Source: Burkholderiaceae bacterium
GTDB lineage: Bacteria > Pseudomonadota > Gammaproteobacteria > Burkholderiales > Burkholderiaceae
DNA: 8,450 nucleotides
NCBI GenBank assembly: GCA_947461335.1
Contig: CANHLB010000062.1
Location: forward strand, 1-8,450
Direction: 5' to 3'
The translations under genes and the position numbers were made by a program. The notes under the pieces are model-generated. The model had not been told where the DNA came from. It worked only from the letters and a program-made list of their open reading frames with translations, and made no database searches. This document shows, piece by piece, positions 1 through 6,388 of this stretch; the first letter of the stretch is position 1, and every line of letters starts with the position of its first letter.

Positions 1-473
1 GAGTCTGCTGACAAAATAGGAAGCAGATAGGTGTAGATAGTGACATTGTCTAATTGCTGCATGGATTTTTCGAGGCGCTTGCAATAGCCACAGTTAGGAT
101 CAGAAAAAACTGCTAATTGGCGACTGCCATTACCGCGCACTGTTTTGATGGCATTGGCAAGGTTTAACTCTGTCCACTTGATACGATTTAAATCAGCCTG
201 TCTTTGCTCTGTAATATTTTTTCCGGTGGCTAACTCAATTATTTCGCCTTGAATCAAATATTTTGCTGAACTATCTGTATAAAAAACCTCATTGCCAACC
301 AATACTTCATATAAACCAGTCACTGGTGCTGCTGAAACACCTTTTACTTTTGCATTTGCACCCAGTTTTTTCTGTATCTCAGATTTAATTTGCTGCTCAG
401 GCTGTGCATGGGCATATCCAGAACAAAGCAAGAATGTACAGATGATGGATATGACAGATAAATATTTATTCAA
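1..473 (-). CDS. dsbC: Thiol:disulfide interchange protein DsbC (3' part cut off by window edge)
   Basis: Periplasmic disulfide isomerase that reshuffles wrong disulfides in exported proteins and is kept reduced by DsbD (family knowledge). 157 codons are visible. Residues 1-23 form a type I signal peptide: a Lys, a hydrophobic core and an AHA|Q cleavage site. Residues 24 to about 80 match the DsbC N-terminal dimerisation domain, including YEVLVG and YLIQGEIIEL. A linker leads to the thioredoxin-fold domain with FSDPNCGYCKRLE and the redox pair C128-G-Y-C131, the classic DsbC active site. The C-terminal part lies beyond position 1. No ATG is available: this frame has a TAG at 488-486, and the only early initiators are TTG at 479 and TTG at 473. 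The one at 473 lies 9 nt after AGGAG and is preferred. The gene overlaps the end of the UbiH-family gene by 8 nt, suggesting one transcript. Identity is firm; the exact start is less so. Confidence 0.93.
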   Translation of the reverse strand, partial: MNKYLSVISIICTFLLCSGYAHAQPEQQIKSEIQKKLGANAKVKGVSAAPVTGLYEVLVGNEVFYTDSSAKYLIQGEIIELATGKNITEQRQADLNRIKWTELNLANAIKTVRGNGSRQLAVFSDPNCGYCKRLEKSMQQLDNVTIYTYLLPILSAD

Positions 474-1740
474 AATCAATGTCTCCTAAAGCACGCTCAA
501 TCAGGCGCTGTTTAATGAAGTGGCTTTTGTTTACAAGACCAAGGCCCCAGTTACGAATTTGTCGCTCTGTATTACTGCTAGCAGAAAATAGTTTTTTGAG
601 TTTATCGGTGACCCATAGAAGAGCGCTAGTATCGCCTTGGCGTTGGCGTTCGTAGCGACGCAGCAGAACGATATCGCTTGGAGCACGAAAGGACTCCCGT
701 TTACTAATAATATTGAGAAGAACAGCAACATCGCGTAAGCCTAAGTTAAGTCCTTGCCCCGCTAGAGGGTGCATGACATGAGCGGCGTCGCCAATCAATA
801 CCACTTTAGGTGAAGCTTCAGGCCCAATAAAGCGCGTGGCCCTTATTTTTCTTAAGGGGAAAGCTACCGGTGTTGAGTTGAGCATGAGTTCGCCCAATTG
901 TTTTTTAATGGCGCCATTAGCTATGGATGCAAATCGATCAAGCCATTGCGCTTGATCGAGTTTGAGTAATTCTGCAGCATTCTCTGGAGAGGTCGACCAA
1001 ACCATCGATACTTGCTTTCCTGGTAAAGGTAGCATGGCCACGATATCGCCACCAGGTAAGAACCATTGAAATGCAGTTTCAAGATGCTGATAAGTACAAG
1101 TCCAGTTAGCAACAACAGCGCTCTGCAAGTAACTCTCTTCACTGCTTGTAATACCAATTTCAGAACGAATTGGAGAGTTGGCGCCATCAGCGGCAATAAC
1201 AAGTTGCGCTCGAATTATTCCCCCATTTTTTAAGTGCAGCGTGCTGCCATGTTCATCAACTTCTATTTTTTCTAAGACATCGTTGATGCGCTCTAACTTA
1301 TTTTGAAAGCGTGATGCTTGGTCGAGCGTGTGTTCAATTAAATTAGACTCACCTATCCAAGCGAGCTGAGGGGTGCCAGCTTCAAAAGCTGAAAGATGAA
1401 GTTGATCATTTTTTTCACCACGATCTCCGTAAATACGCATATCACGCACTGATTGCATGCGGCTGTGATCGAGTGCATCCCAAATTTGTAAATGGGCCAA
1501 TAGTTTTTGGGTACTTGGCGAAAAAGCGTAGATTCTTTGTCCCCATTGAGGCCCTTGTGGAGCAGCTACTGTTTGACTGAGATCGGGCGCAATCTCTATT
1601 GTTTGAAGCCCGAGCTGTGCTAGACCAAGCGCGCAAGCCTTACCAGTAATACCTCCACCGACTACCACGACGTCAGTCTGGCGGATTTTGGTGGAGTGCG
1701 CAGGGGTTTTGGATGGCGAATTTTGGAGAACTTCTGACAT
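466..1740 (-). CDS. UbiH/UbiF/VisC/COQ6-family FAD-dependent hydroxylase (ubiquinone biosynthesis)
   Basis: Flavoprotein monooxygenase of 424 aa, a usual length for the family. Such enzymes hydroxylate the aromatic ring of ubiquinone precursors with O2 and NAD(P)H at the inner membrane. An N-terminal Rossmann fold carries VVVVGGGITG (GxGxxG, G28/G30/G33). The second motif, ADGANSPIR, is at 184-192. The FAD-ribityl motif GDAAHVMHPLAGQGLNLG at 317-334 is the family hallmark. About 20 polar residues precede the Rossmann strand, so a start slightly inside the called ATG cannot be excluded. Which ring position it hydroxylates (UbiH, UbiF or UbiI type) cannot be told from sequence alone, so no symbol is given. 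No Shine-Dalgarno site is visible before the ATG; a -10-like TATCAT ends 6 nt upstream. dsbC follows with an 8-nt overlap. The enzyme contains nine Trp, in contrast to the trp enzymes nearby. Confidence 0.92.
   Translation of the reverse strand: MSEVLQNSPSKTPAHSTKIRQTDVVVVGGGITGKACALGLAQLGLQTIEIAPDLSQTVAAPQGPQWGQRIYAFSPSTQKLLAHLQIWDALDHSRMQSVRDMRIYGDRGEKNDQLHLSAFEAGTPQLAWIGESNLIEHTLDQASRFQNKLERINDVLEKIEVDEHGSTLHLKNGGIIRAQLVIAADGANSPIRSEIGITSSEESYLQSAVVANWTCTYQHLETAFQWFLPGGDIVAMLPLPGKQVSMVWSTSPENAAELLKLDQAQWLDRFASIANGAIKKQLGELMLNSTPVAFPLRKIRATRFIGPEASPKVVLIGDAAHVMHPLAGQGLNLGLRDVAVLLNIISKRESFRAPSDIVLLRRYERQRQGDTSALLWVTDKLKKLFSASSNTERQIRNWGLGLVNKSHFIKQRLIERALGDIDFE
483..487 (-). promoter_or_regulatory. 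Shine-Dalgarno site that decides the dsbC TTG start
   Basis: AGGAG on the minus strand, inside the last codons of the upstream hydroxylase gene. It stands 9 nt from the TTG at 473-471 but only 3 nt from the TTG at 479-477, which favours the former. Its place inside the upstream coding sequence fits translational coupling. Confidence 0.6.
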
Positions 1741-1743
1741 AAC

Positions 1744-1774
1744 TTGATGATATCGAATCCCGCCCCTTTACAAT
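1744..1774 (+). promoter_or_regulatory. Candidate promoter of ychF, possibly leaderless
   Basis: TTGATG (1744-1749, 4/6 to TTGACA), a 19-bp spacer, then TACAAT (1769-1774, 5/6 to TATAAT). The -10 box ends 6 nt before the ychF ATG, placing the transcription start about at the A of the AUG. The only SD-like bases are AAGG at 1775-1778 region, too close to the ATG to be typical. The elements overlap those of the opposing promoter. Confidence 0.4.
1747..1773 (-). promoter_or_regulatory. Candidate promoter of the UbiH-family gene, possibly leaderless
   Basis: Reading the minus strand, TTGTAA (1773-1768, 4/6 to the -35 consensus) is followed after 15 bp by TATCAT (1752-1747, 5/6 to TATAAT). Only 6 nt separate the -10 box from the ATG at 1740, so transcription would begin at or next to the start codon. 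The 15-bp spacer is short. Predicted by eye only. Confidence 0.4.
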
Positions 1775-1780
1775 AAGGTC

Positions 1781-2875
1781 ATGTCTTTGAAATGTGGCAT
1801 CGTCGGCCTGCCTAACGTCGGCAAATCTACCCTTTTTAACGCGCTTACCAAGGCTGGGATCGCAGCGGAAAACTACCCTTTCTGCACGATTGAGCCCAAT
1901 GTAGGCGTGGTTGAGGTTCCTGACCATCGTCTAGCTGCTTTAGCACATATTGTTAAGCCTGAGCGCATCCTGCCTGCTGCTGTTGAGTTTGTGGATATTG
2001 CCGGCTTGGTCGCCGGTGCTTCTAAAGGTGAAGGTCTGGGCAATCAGTTTTTGGCTAATATTCGTGAAACGGATGCTATTACCCATGTAGTTCGTTGTTT
2101 CGAAGATCCAAACGTCATTCACGTTGCTGGCAAGATTGACCCTATTGCCGATATTGCTGTGATTGATACGGAATTGGCTTTATCTGATTTAGCTACTGTT
2201 GAGAAAACGCTCAACCGCTCTAGTAAGGCGGCTAAGTCAGGCAATGATAAAGAAGCCGCAGCGTTAGTTGCCGTTCTCACTAAAGTGCAAGCCCATTTGG
2301 ATTCTGTCCTGCCAGTCCGCAGCCTCAATTTGAGTGAAGACGAACTTCTTCTCATTAAGCCATTGTGTTTAATTACTGCTAAACCAACAATGTATGTTGC
2401 TAATGTTAAAGAAGATGGTTTTACTAACAATCCCCATCTTGAGGTGGTAAGGCAGCATGCTGCAAAAGAAAATGCTCCCGTAGTTGCAGTTTGTGCAGCT
2501 ATTGAAGCTGAGATCGCTGATTTAGATGATGCTGACAAGACTGAATTCCTAGCTGACTTAGGCATGGAAGAACCTGGCTTAGATCGCGTGATTCGCGCTG
2601 GGTATTCATTACTTGGTTTGCAAACTTACTTCACCGCTGGTGTTAAAGAAGTGCGCGCTTGGACTATTCATCAAGGGGATACTGCCCCACAAGCAGCAGG
2701 CGTTATTCATACTGACTTTGAGCGCGGCTTTATTCGTGCGCAAACGATTGCTTACGATGACTTCATTCAGTTTAAGGGTGAGGCTGGCGCTAAAGAGGCT
2801 GGCAAGATGCGAGCCGAAGGTAAGGAATACGTCGTTAAGGATGGGGACGTATTGAACTTCTTGTTTAATGTTTAG
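1781..2875 (+). CDS. ychF: Redox-regulated ATPase YchF (Obg/OLA1 family)
   Basis: Universally conserved cytoplasmic P-loop NTPase of 364 aa, close to the E. coli length. Family members bind ribosomes and act in translation and stress responses; unlike most Obg proteins they prefer ATP. G1 is GLPNVGKST at 9-17 and G3 is DIAGL at 72-76. The G4 position reads NVKE at 208-211, the NxxE form linked to ATP preference in place of the GTPase NKxD. The middle part (about 130-185) is the helical coiled-coil insertion, and the C-terminal TGS domain covers about 280-364 ([15 protein letters not shown] to the final NFLFNV). The N-terminus [16 protein letters not shown] aligns directly with known YchF proteins, so the ATG is secure. 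The gene stands alone on the plus strand, diverging from the UbiH-family gene and closed by a strong terminator. Confidence 0.98.
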   Translation: MSLKCGIVGLPNVGKSTLFNALTKAGIAAENYPFCTIEPNVGVVEVPDHRLAALAHIVKPERILPAAVEFVDIAGLVAGASKGEGLGNQFLANIRETDAITHVVRCFEDPNVIHVAGKIDPIADIAVIDTELALSDLATVEKTLNRSSKAAKSGNDKEAAALVAVLTKVQAHLDSVLPVRSLNLSEDELLLIKPLCLITAKPTMYVANVKEDGFTNNPHLEVVRQHAAKENAPVVAVCAAIEAEIADLDDADKTEFLADLGMEEPGLDRVIRAGYSLLGLQTYFTAGVKEVRAWTIHQGDTAPQAAGVIHTDFERGFIRAQTIAYDDFIQFKGEAGAKEAGKMRAEGKEYVVKDGDVLNFLFNV

Positions 2876-2896
2876 CTAAGTGCTCACTCTTTGCTA

Positions 2897-2930
2897 AATA
2901 AAAAAGCCCTTAATTAAGGGCTTTTTTATT
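2897..2930. terminator. Bidirectional Rho-independent terminator, perfect 34-bp palindrome
   Basis: The two 17-base halves are exact reverse complements centred between 2913 and 2914: AT-rich outer arms, a GCCC/GGGC core and a TTAA centre. Read from either strand it gives a stem followed by a run of six T. It begins 22 nt after the ychF stop and ends 14 nt before the stop of the convergent regulator, so one element can end both transcripts. Confidence 0.9.
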
Positions 2931-2944
2931 AATGGTAATTTTAA

Positions 2945-3295
2945 TTAAGCCGATCTAAGTGCTTTCTCTAGACACTTAGAGATTTCTTCATAGCGCTTTA
3001 TTGCCAGTTTGGTTGGCACAACTTCTTTCTTCCGGCCATCAGTATTTGATGCCATCTTAATGTAGCCCATAGCACTTAGATTTTTTAGGCGACCATGCAA
3101 GGTTGCTTGAGAGCCCAAATCAGCAAGTGAAATCAAGTCACCTACTAAAACTGACTCTTTAGTATGTGCACAAGTAACAATTTTATCGAGTAAGTTTTCT
3201 TCAATGTAGTCTAGTTGCTTCCCTGGATTCATTCGATCCAAAGCATCAATCAAGTTCAAAAATCGAAGATAAGGGGAAGACTTTGTTGTTGACAT
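2945..3295 (-). CDS. Small MarR-like winged-helix DNA-binding protein, target unknown
   Basis: 116 aa, soluble, no signal peptide. After a helical N-terminal region (about 8-45) comes a helix-turn-helix. The likely recognition helix lies around residues 62-79 (SQATLHGRLKNLSAMGYI). A basic wing follows (NTDGRKKEVVPT, 84-95) and then a C-terminal helix (97-114) that may serve in dimerisation. The DGRKK wing followed by a Pro-Thr turn is the MarR-family pattern; I infer the class from this and do not recognise a named regulator. No ligand-binding domain is evident, and the protein is shorter than a typical 140-150 aa MarR protein. The start ATG lacks an obvious Shine-Dalgarno site. It diverges from the membrane-protein gene at 3425, and its promoter carries an inverted repeat at the predicted start site, which suggests self-regulation. 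Confidence 0.8.
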   Translation of the reverse strand: MSTTKSSPYLRFLNLIDALDRMNPGKQLDYIEENLLDKIVTCAHTKESVLVGDLISLADLGSQATLHGRLKNLSAMGYIKMASNTDGRKKEVVPTKLAIKRYEEISKCLEKALRSA

Positions 3296-3335
3296 AATTT
3301 AGGGGTGATAAATCCGAGAGAAGGTTTAGAGAGAG

Positions 3336-3357
3336 GTATTAGCTAAAAGGCTAATAC
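3336..3357. repeat. Perfect 8-bp inverted repeat, candidate operator
   Basis: GTATTAGC (3336-3343) and GCTAATAC (3350-3357) are exact inverted copies separated by six bases (TAAAAG). The repeat lies just downstream of the predicted -10 box of the regulator gene and covers its likely transcription start, a usual place for a repressor dimer to bind. It could instead form a small hairpin near the 5' end of the leader RNA. No T-run follows on either strand, so it is not a typical terminator. Confidence 0.6.
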
Positions 3358-3358
3358 T

Positions 3359-3387
3359 AGTGTAATCCCTTAGCGACGCCTTTTCAA
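3359..3387 (-). promoter_or_regulatory. Sigma70-like promoter of the winged-helix regulator
   Basis: On the minus strand TTGAAA (3387-3382, 5/6 to TTGACA), a 17-bp spacer, then TACACT (3364-3359, 4/6 to TATAAT). The predicted start is near 3352, inside the right arm of the inverted repeat, giving a leader of about 55 nt before the ATG at 3295. This is the best-spaced promoter in the window. Confidence 0.5.
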
Positions 3388-3411
3388 CAGAAAGTAATTA
3401 TAAAAAACATT

Positions 3412-3417
3412 CATAAT
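3412..3417 (+). promoter_or_regulatory. Candidate -10 box of the membrane-protein gene
   Basis: CATAAT (5/6 to TATAAT) ends 7 nt before the ATG at 3425. No good -35 element is visible 16-18 bp upstream and no Shine-Dalgarno site precedes the ATG. If used, it would give a leaderless or nearly leaderless mRNA, as proposed for the ubiH/ychF pair. Confidence 0.3.
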
Positions 3418-3424
3418 CGATGCA

Positions 3425-3994
3425 ATGTACAAAATTTTATCAGGACTTTCTGGTGCATTTATAGGTTTTGCAATAAGTGCATTAGCCTATGTTTTTCTTT
3501 TTTACGCCAATTCTTGGGTAGCTGGCGAGCTGGTGTTTAGTCTGGGAGTCAACTGGATCTACTTGCCAGCAGGCCTGCGTTTATTTTTGACATTAATCTT
3601 TGGGCTACCAGGCGCTCTTGGCATTGCTGCAGCATCCTTTTTAATTAGTTACTTTGGTGAGTTTCCACACGATTTAACTCTTTGTCTTGGCATAGGCCTG
3701 GCTTCTGGATTTGCCCCTTACATTGCCAGGGTTTTTATTCTGAGCAATATCCAGCTTGCACCTGATCTAAGCAATCTCAGCCTGCAAAAATTAATGATTT
3801 GTATTCTGGTTTACGCATTATTGAGTGCCGGCATACACCAACTTTGGTTTGCAGCTGAAGGTCTAGAAGATGCGGGCTCCTTTAGTCATTTTGCAGTAAT
3901 GCTAGTGGGAGACATTCTAGGTTCAATATTGCTGATAGCAGTGATTAAGTACGGCCTAGATATTTTGAAAAAAGTTAGGGAAAAAGCTCACTAA
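3425..3994 (+). CDS. Multi-pass inner-membrane protein, possibly MASE1-like, no output domain
   Basis: 189 aa, very hydrophobic, with about five membrane segments near 5-28, 48-75, 84-106, 120-141 and 153-178, and a basic C-terminus (KKVREKAH) likely in the cytoplasm. I do not recognise a named gene. The pattern [12 protein letters not shown] (43-54) followed by a Gly-rich helix, and the closing [12 protein letters not shown] (159-170), resemble MASE1 sensor domains, which have a W..PAG-type start and a GD.LG segment in the last helix. MASE1 is normally fused to histidine kinase or GGDEF outputs; here the protein stops right after the membrane part. The resemblance is from memory and is only suggestive. 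It diverges from the winged-helix gene, and its last 20 bases overlap the 3' end of trpC on the other strand. The absence of an SD site makes the start less sure; an ATG at 3420 is out of frame. Confidence 0.75.
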   Translation: MYKILSGLSGAFIGFAISALAYVFLFYANSWVAGELVFSLGVNWIYLPAGLRLFLTLIFGLPGALGIAAASFLISYFGEFPHDLTLCLGIGLASGFAPYIARVFILSNIQLAPDLSNLSLQKLMICILVYALLSAGIHQLWFAAEGLEDAGSFSHFAVMLVGDILGSILLIAVIKYGLDILKKVREKAH

Positions 3995-4778
3995 GAGCAA
4001 GGCCTGGATCGGCAGAACGCATAAAAGCTTCTCCAACTAAGAAGGCGTTAATTTGATGCTCACGCATCAGCTGGACATCAGTGCGACCCAATATTCCTGA
4101 TTCAGTTACCAAAGTTTTATTATTTGGAATCATAGGTAAAAGTGCAAGCGTAGTTTCTAGCGTTACCTCAAAGGTTTTGAGATTGCGATTATTGATCCCT
4201 AGTAAAGATGTCTTCAGCTCTAAAGCCTTCTCTAGCTCCGGAGCATTGTGAACTTCGACGAGAACATCTAGGCCCAATTCATGGGCGCAGTTTTCAAGCT
4301 CTTTCATTTGATTAAGTTCTAGGCAGGCCACAATTAACAGAATTGCATCAGCACCAATCGCGCGGGCTTCATAGATTTGATAGGGATCTATTGTGAAATC
4401 TTTGCGAAGAACGGGAATGCTGCATGCAGCTCTAGCCTCTTGAAGATACGTGTTGCATCCCTGAAAGAAATCTATATCAGTGAGAACTGATAAACAGGCT
4501 GCGCCATACTTTTCATAAGACTGAGCAATTTTTGCGGGCTTAAAATTTTCTCGAAGAACGCCTTTACTCGGACTTGCCTTTTTAATTTCTGCAATAACAC
4601 CAGTCTTACCATTAGAAATCTTGTTTTCAATGGCATGAATAAAGCCACGCGGCTTAAGCAGGGCATCCTTATTGTTTTCCTCAGCGATATCCCGCTGATT
4701 CCCTAGAGAGATTTGCTTTGAGTTATTAGCAATCTCAATCTTCTTAGTCGCGACAATTTTATCTAGGATATCACTCAT
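3975..4778 (-). CDS. trpC: Indole-3-glycerol phosphate synthase
   Basis: Converts CdRP (carboxyphenylamino-deoxyribulose phosphate) to indole-3-glycerol phosphate, closing the pyrrole ring with loss of CO2 and water; cytoplasmic TIM barrel. 267 aa, a stand-alone TrpC not fused to TrpF. All catalytic positions known for this family are present: E64 and K66 in [13 protein letters not shown]126 in VLRKDF, E175 in LVEVH, N196 in GINNRNL, and E226-S227 in TESGI. The phosphate-binding GEAFMR is at 249-254. The N-terminal helix [16 protein letters not shown] is the usual start, so the ATG 5 nt after the trpD stop is well supported, though no strong Shine-Dalgarno site is seen; coupling to trpD is likely. 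It is the last gene of this cluster and overlaps the convergent membrane-protein gene by 20 nt. It contains no Trp residue. Confidence 0.97.
   Translation of the reverse strand: MSDILDKIVATKKIEIANNSKQISLGNQRDIAEENNKDALLKPRGFIHAIENKISNGKTGVIAEIKKASPSKGVLRENFKPAKIAQSYEKYGAACLSVLTDIDFFQGCNTYLQEARAACSIPVLRKDFTIDPYQIYEARAIGADAILLIVACLELNQMKELENCAHELGLDVLVEVHNAPELEKALELKTSLLGINNRNLKTFEVTLETTLALLPMIPNNKTLVTESGILGRTDVQLMREHQINAFLVGEAFMRSADPGLALSELFP
3981..3998 (-). terminator. Weak terminator-like hairpin at the trpC 3' end
   Basis: On the minus strand GCTC, a 5-nt loop, GAGC, then five T. The stem has only 4 bp and lies inside the last trpC codons, in the zone shared with the convergent gene. It is the only terminator-like structure I see at the end of the trp cluster, and it may not be functional. 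Confidence 0.25.
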
Positions 4779-4783
4779 AGATT

Positions 4784-5809
4784 TTATTGAGATTGGGTTG
4801 CTGCAATAAATGCGTCTAACTTGTTACGTGCAGCCCCAGATACAATTGCTGCTTTCGCCATTGCTACACCAGAGCCAATATCTTTAGCGACACCTGCTAC
4901 ATACAAAGTTGCGCCAGCATTCAGGCACACAATATCACTAGCTGCACCTGACTTATTATCGATTACATCCAATACGATTTTTTTTGATTCTTCCGCATTG
5001 CTTACCTTAAAGCTATTCGTGAGGGCGGTATTGAGTCCAAAGTCTTTTGGATGAATTTCATATTCACGCACGACACCCTCCTTAAGTTCACCTACAAGCG
5101 TAGGACCCTCTAGGGAAATTTCATCTAAACCATCGCGCCCATACACAACGAGTGCGTGCTCCATGCCTAAAGCTTGAAGTACACGCGCCTGAATACCGAC
5201 GAGATCTGGATGAAATACGCCCATTAGAATTCGTTTAGCATCAGCAGGGTTAGTGAGTGGGCCGAGAATATTAAAAATCGTTCGCACCCCTAGTTGCTTA
5301 CGAATGGGCACAACATTTTTCATGGCAGGGTGATGATTGGGGGCAAACATAAAGCCAGCACCTACCGTTGCTATGCATTTAGCAACCTGCTCGGCAGATA
5401 GCCCCAAATTAACGCCTAATGCTTCGAGCACATCAGCGCTACCTGACTTACTGCTCACGCTACGATTGCCGTGCTTAGCAATTTTTGCTCCAGCTGCTGC
5501 AGCAACGAACATCGCTGCAGTTGAAATATTAAAGGTATGTGCTCCATCACCCCCTGTACCAACAACATCCACTAGGTTAGTGCGATCACCTACATGAACG
5601 GTAGTTGCGAACTCACGCATGACTTGTGCGGCAGCAGCAATTTCTCCAACCGTTTCTTTCTTGGTGCGTAAGGCCACCAATAAGCCAGCAACGAGTTCGG
5701 GTGACATTTCTCCGCTCATGATCAGTCGCATCATGGCGGTCATCTCATCATGGTGGAGTTCGCGATGTTCGATGCAGCGTTGCAGGGCTTCTTGAGGGGA
5801 AATTGACAT
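4784..5809 (-). CDS. trpD: Anthranilate phosphoribosyltransferase
   Basis: Joins anthranilate to PRPP to give phosphoribosyl-anthranilate, the second step of the Trp branch. 341 aa, the normal size of a stand-alone TrpD. A helical N-terminal domain (about 1-70) precedes the nucleoside phosphoribosyltransferase class III fold. PRPP-binding GTGGDG is at 84-89, KHGNRSVSS at 112-120, and the anthranilate-site NHHPAMK at 158-164 with R170. GPLTNPA is at 183-189, and the metal-binding D229-E230 pair lies in DGLDEIS. No key residue is missing. It is not fused to TrpG, unlike in E. coli. The start lies 12 nt after the trpG stop. The upstream stretch is A-rich with no strong Shine-Dalgarno site, so expression probably depends on readthrough coupling. 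It contains no Trp residue. Confidence 0.97.
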   Translation of the reverse strand: MSISPQEALQRCIEHRELHHDEMTAMMRLIMSGEMSPELVAGLLVALRTKKETVGEIAAAAQVMREFATTVHVGDRTNLVDVVGTGGDGAHTFNISTAAMFVAAAAGAKIAKHGNRSVSSKSGSADVLEALGVNLGLSAEQVAKCIATVGAGFMFAPNHHPAMKNVVPIRKQLGVRTIFNILGPLTNPADAKRILMGVFHPDLVGIQARVLQALGMEHALVVYGRDGLDEISLEGPTLVGELKEGVVREYEIHPKDFGLNTALTNSFKVSNAEESKKIVLDVIDNKSGAASDIVCLNAGATLYVAGVAKDIGSGVAMAKAAIVSGAARNKLDAFIAATQSQ

Positions 5810-5821
5810 AGTGCTTTTTAC

Positions 5822-6388
5822 TTACTTATTTTGTAGGAAGTTCTTGAGTAGGGCATGGCCATGCTCAGAAAGAATAGATTCAGGGTGAAATTGCACACCT
5901 TCTACTGCGAGTTCCCGATGACGTACACCCATGATCTCGCCATCAGAAGAGGTTGCTGTCACCTCGAGTATGGCAGGTAATGAACTTTTTTCAATCGCTA
6001 GGGAATGATAGCGAGTGACTTTAAATGGGTCTGGCAAGTTTTTGAATACGCCCACACCTGTGTGATGAATAGCATCAGTCTTGCCGTGCATGACCTTTTG
6101 AGCACGAATGACCTTGCCACCAAATGCTTCGCCAATCGCTTGATGGCCAAGACATACGCCCAGGATTGGAATTTGTCCTGCATAGCGTTTGATCGTCTCC
6201 ACAGATATGCCTGCCTCTGCTGGGCTGCATGGTCCAGGTGAAATACAAATGCGCGCAGGATTGAGCTTTGCAATATCTTCTACTGCAATTTCATCATTGC
6301 GAAATACTTTTACCTCTTCACCCAGTTCAGCAAAATACTGCACGAGGTTATAGGTAAAGGAATCATAGTTATCAATCATGAGGAGCAT
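5822..6388 (-). CDS. trpG: Anthranilate synthase component II (glutamine amidotransferase)
   Basis: Class I glutamine amidotransferase that feeds ammonia from glutamine to TrpE. 188 aa, single domain. The opening [17 protein letters not shown] is typical. The oxyanion region SPGPCSP is at 50-56, the nucleophile C79 lies in GVCLGHQ, and H168 and E170 in FHPES complete the triad. Two ATGs are possible, at 6388 and 6379. The first has a perfect AAGGAGG 5 nt upstream and is chosen. The gene begins inside the trpE end (17-nt overlap, different frame), an arrangement that favours equal output of the two subunits. In some bacteria the same subunit also serves p-aminobenzoate synthesis (PabA role). 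That could apply here, but the window does not show it. No Trp residue is present. Confidence 0.97.
   Translation of the reverse strand: MLLMIDNYDSFTYNLVQYFAELGEEVKVFRNDEIAVEDIAKLNPARICISPGPCSPAEAGISVETIKRYAGQIPILGVCLGHQAIGEAFGGKVIRAQKVMHGKTDAIHHTGVGVFKNLPDPFKVTRYHSLAIEKSSLPAILEVTATSSDGEIMGVRHRELAVEGVQFHPESILSEHGHALLKNFLQNK

Noticed and set aside
1..473. DsbC read as a lipoprotein because of a Cys in the signal peptide
   Set aside because: The residues before Cys17 (FLL) do not fit a lipobox, which needs a small residue just before Cys. The AHA|Q site fits type I cleavage.
531..1636. Several 60-95 codon open frames in other minus frames within the UbiH-family gene
   Set aside because: They share the span of a gene with intact motifs throughout and have no recognisable products, so they are frame shadows.
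2119..2565. 148-codon open frame antisense to ychF
   Set aside because: It lies wholly within the secure ychF gene, its Ala/Ser/Leu-rich product shows no family motif, and it has no promoter or SD evidence.
3305..3346. Tiny plus-strand frame starting GTG after AGGG in the divergent gap (13 codons)
   Set aside because: It is too short, has no promoter, and its end falls in the inverted repeat. There is nothing to separate it from chance.
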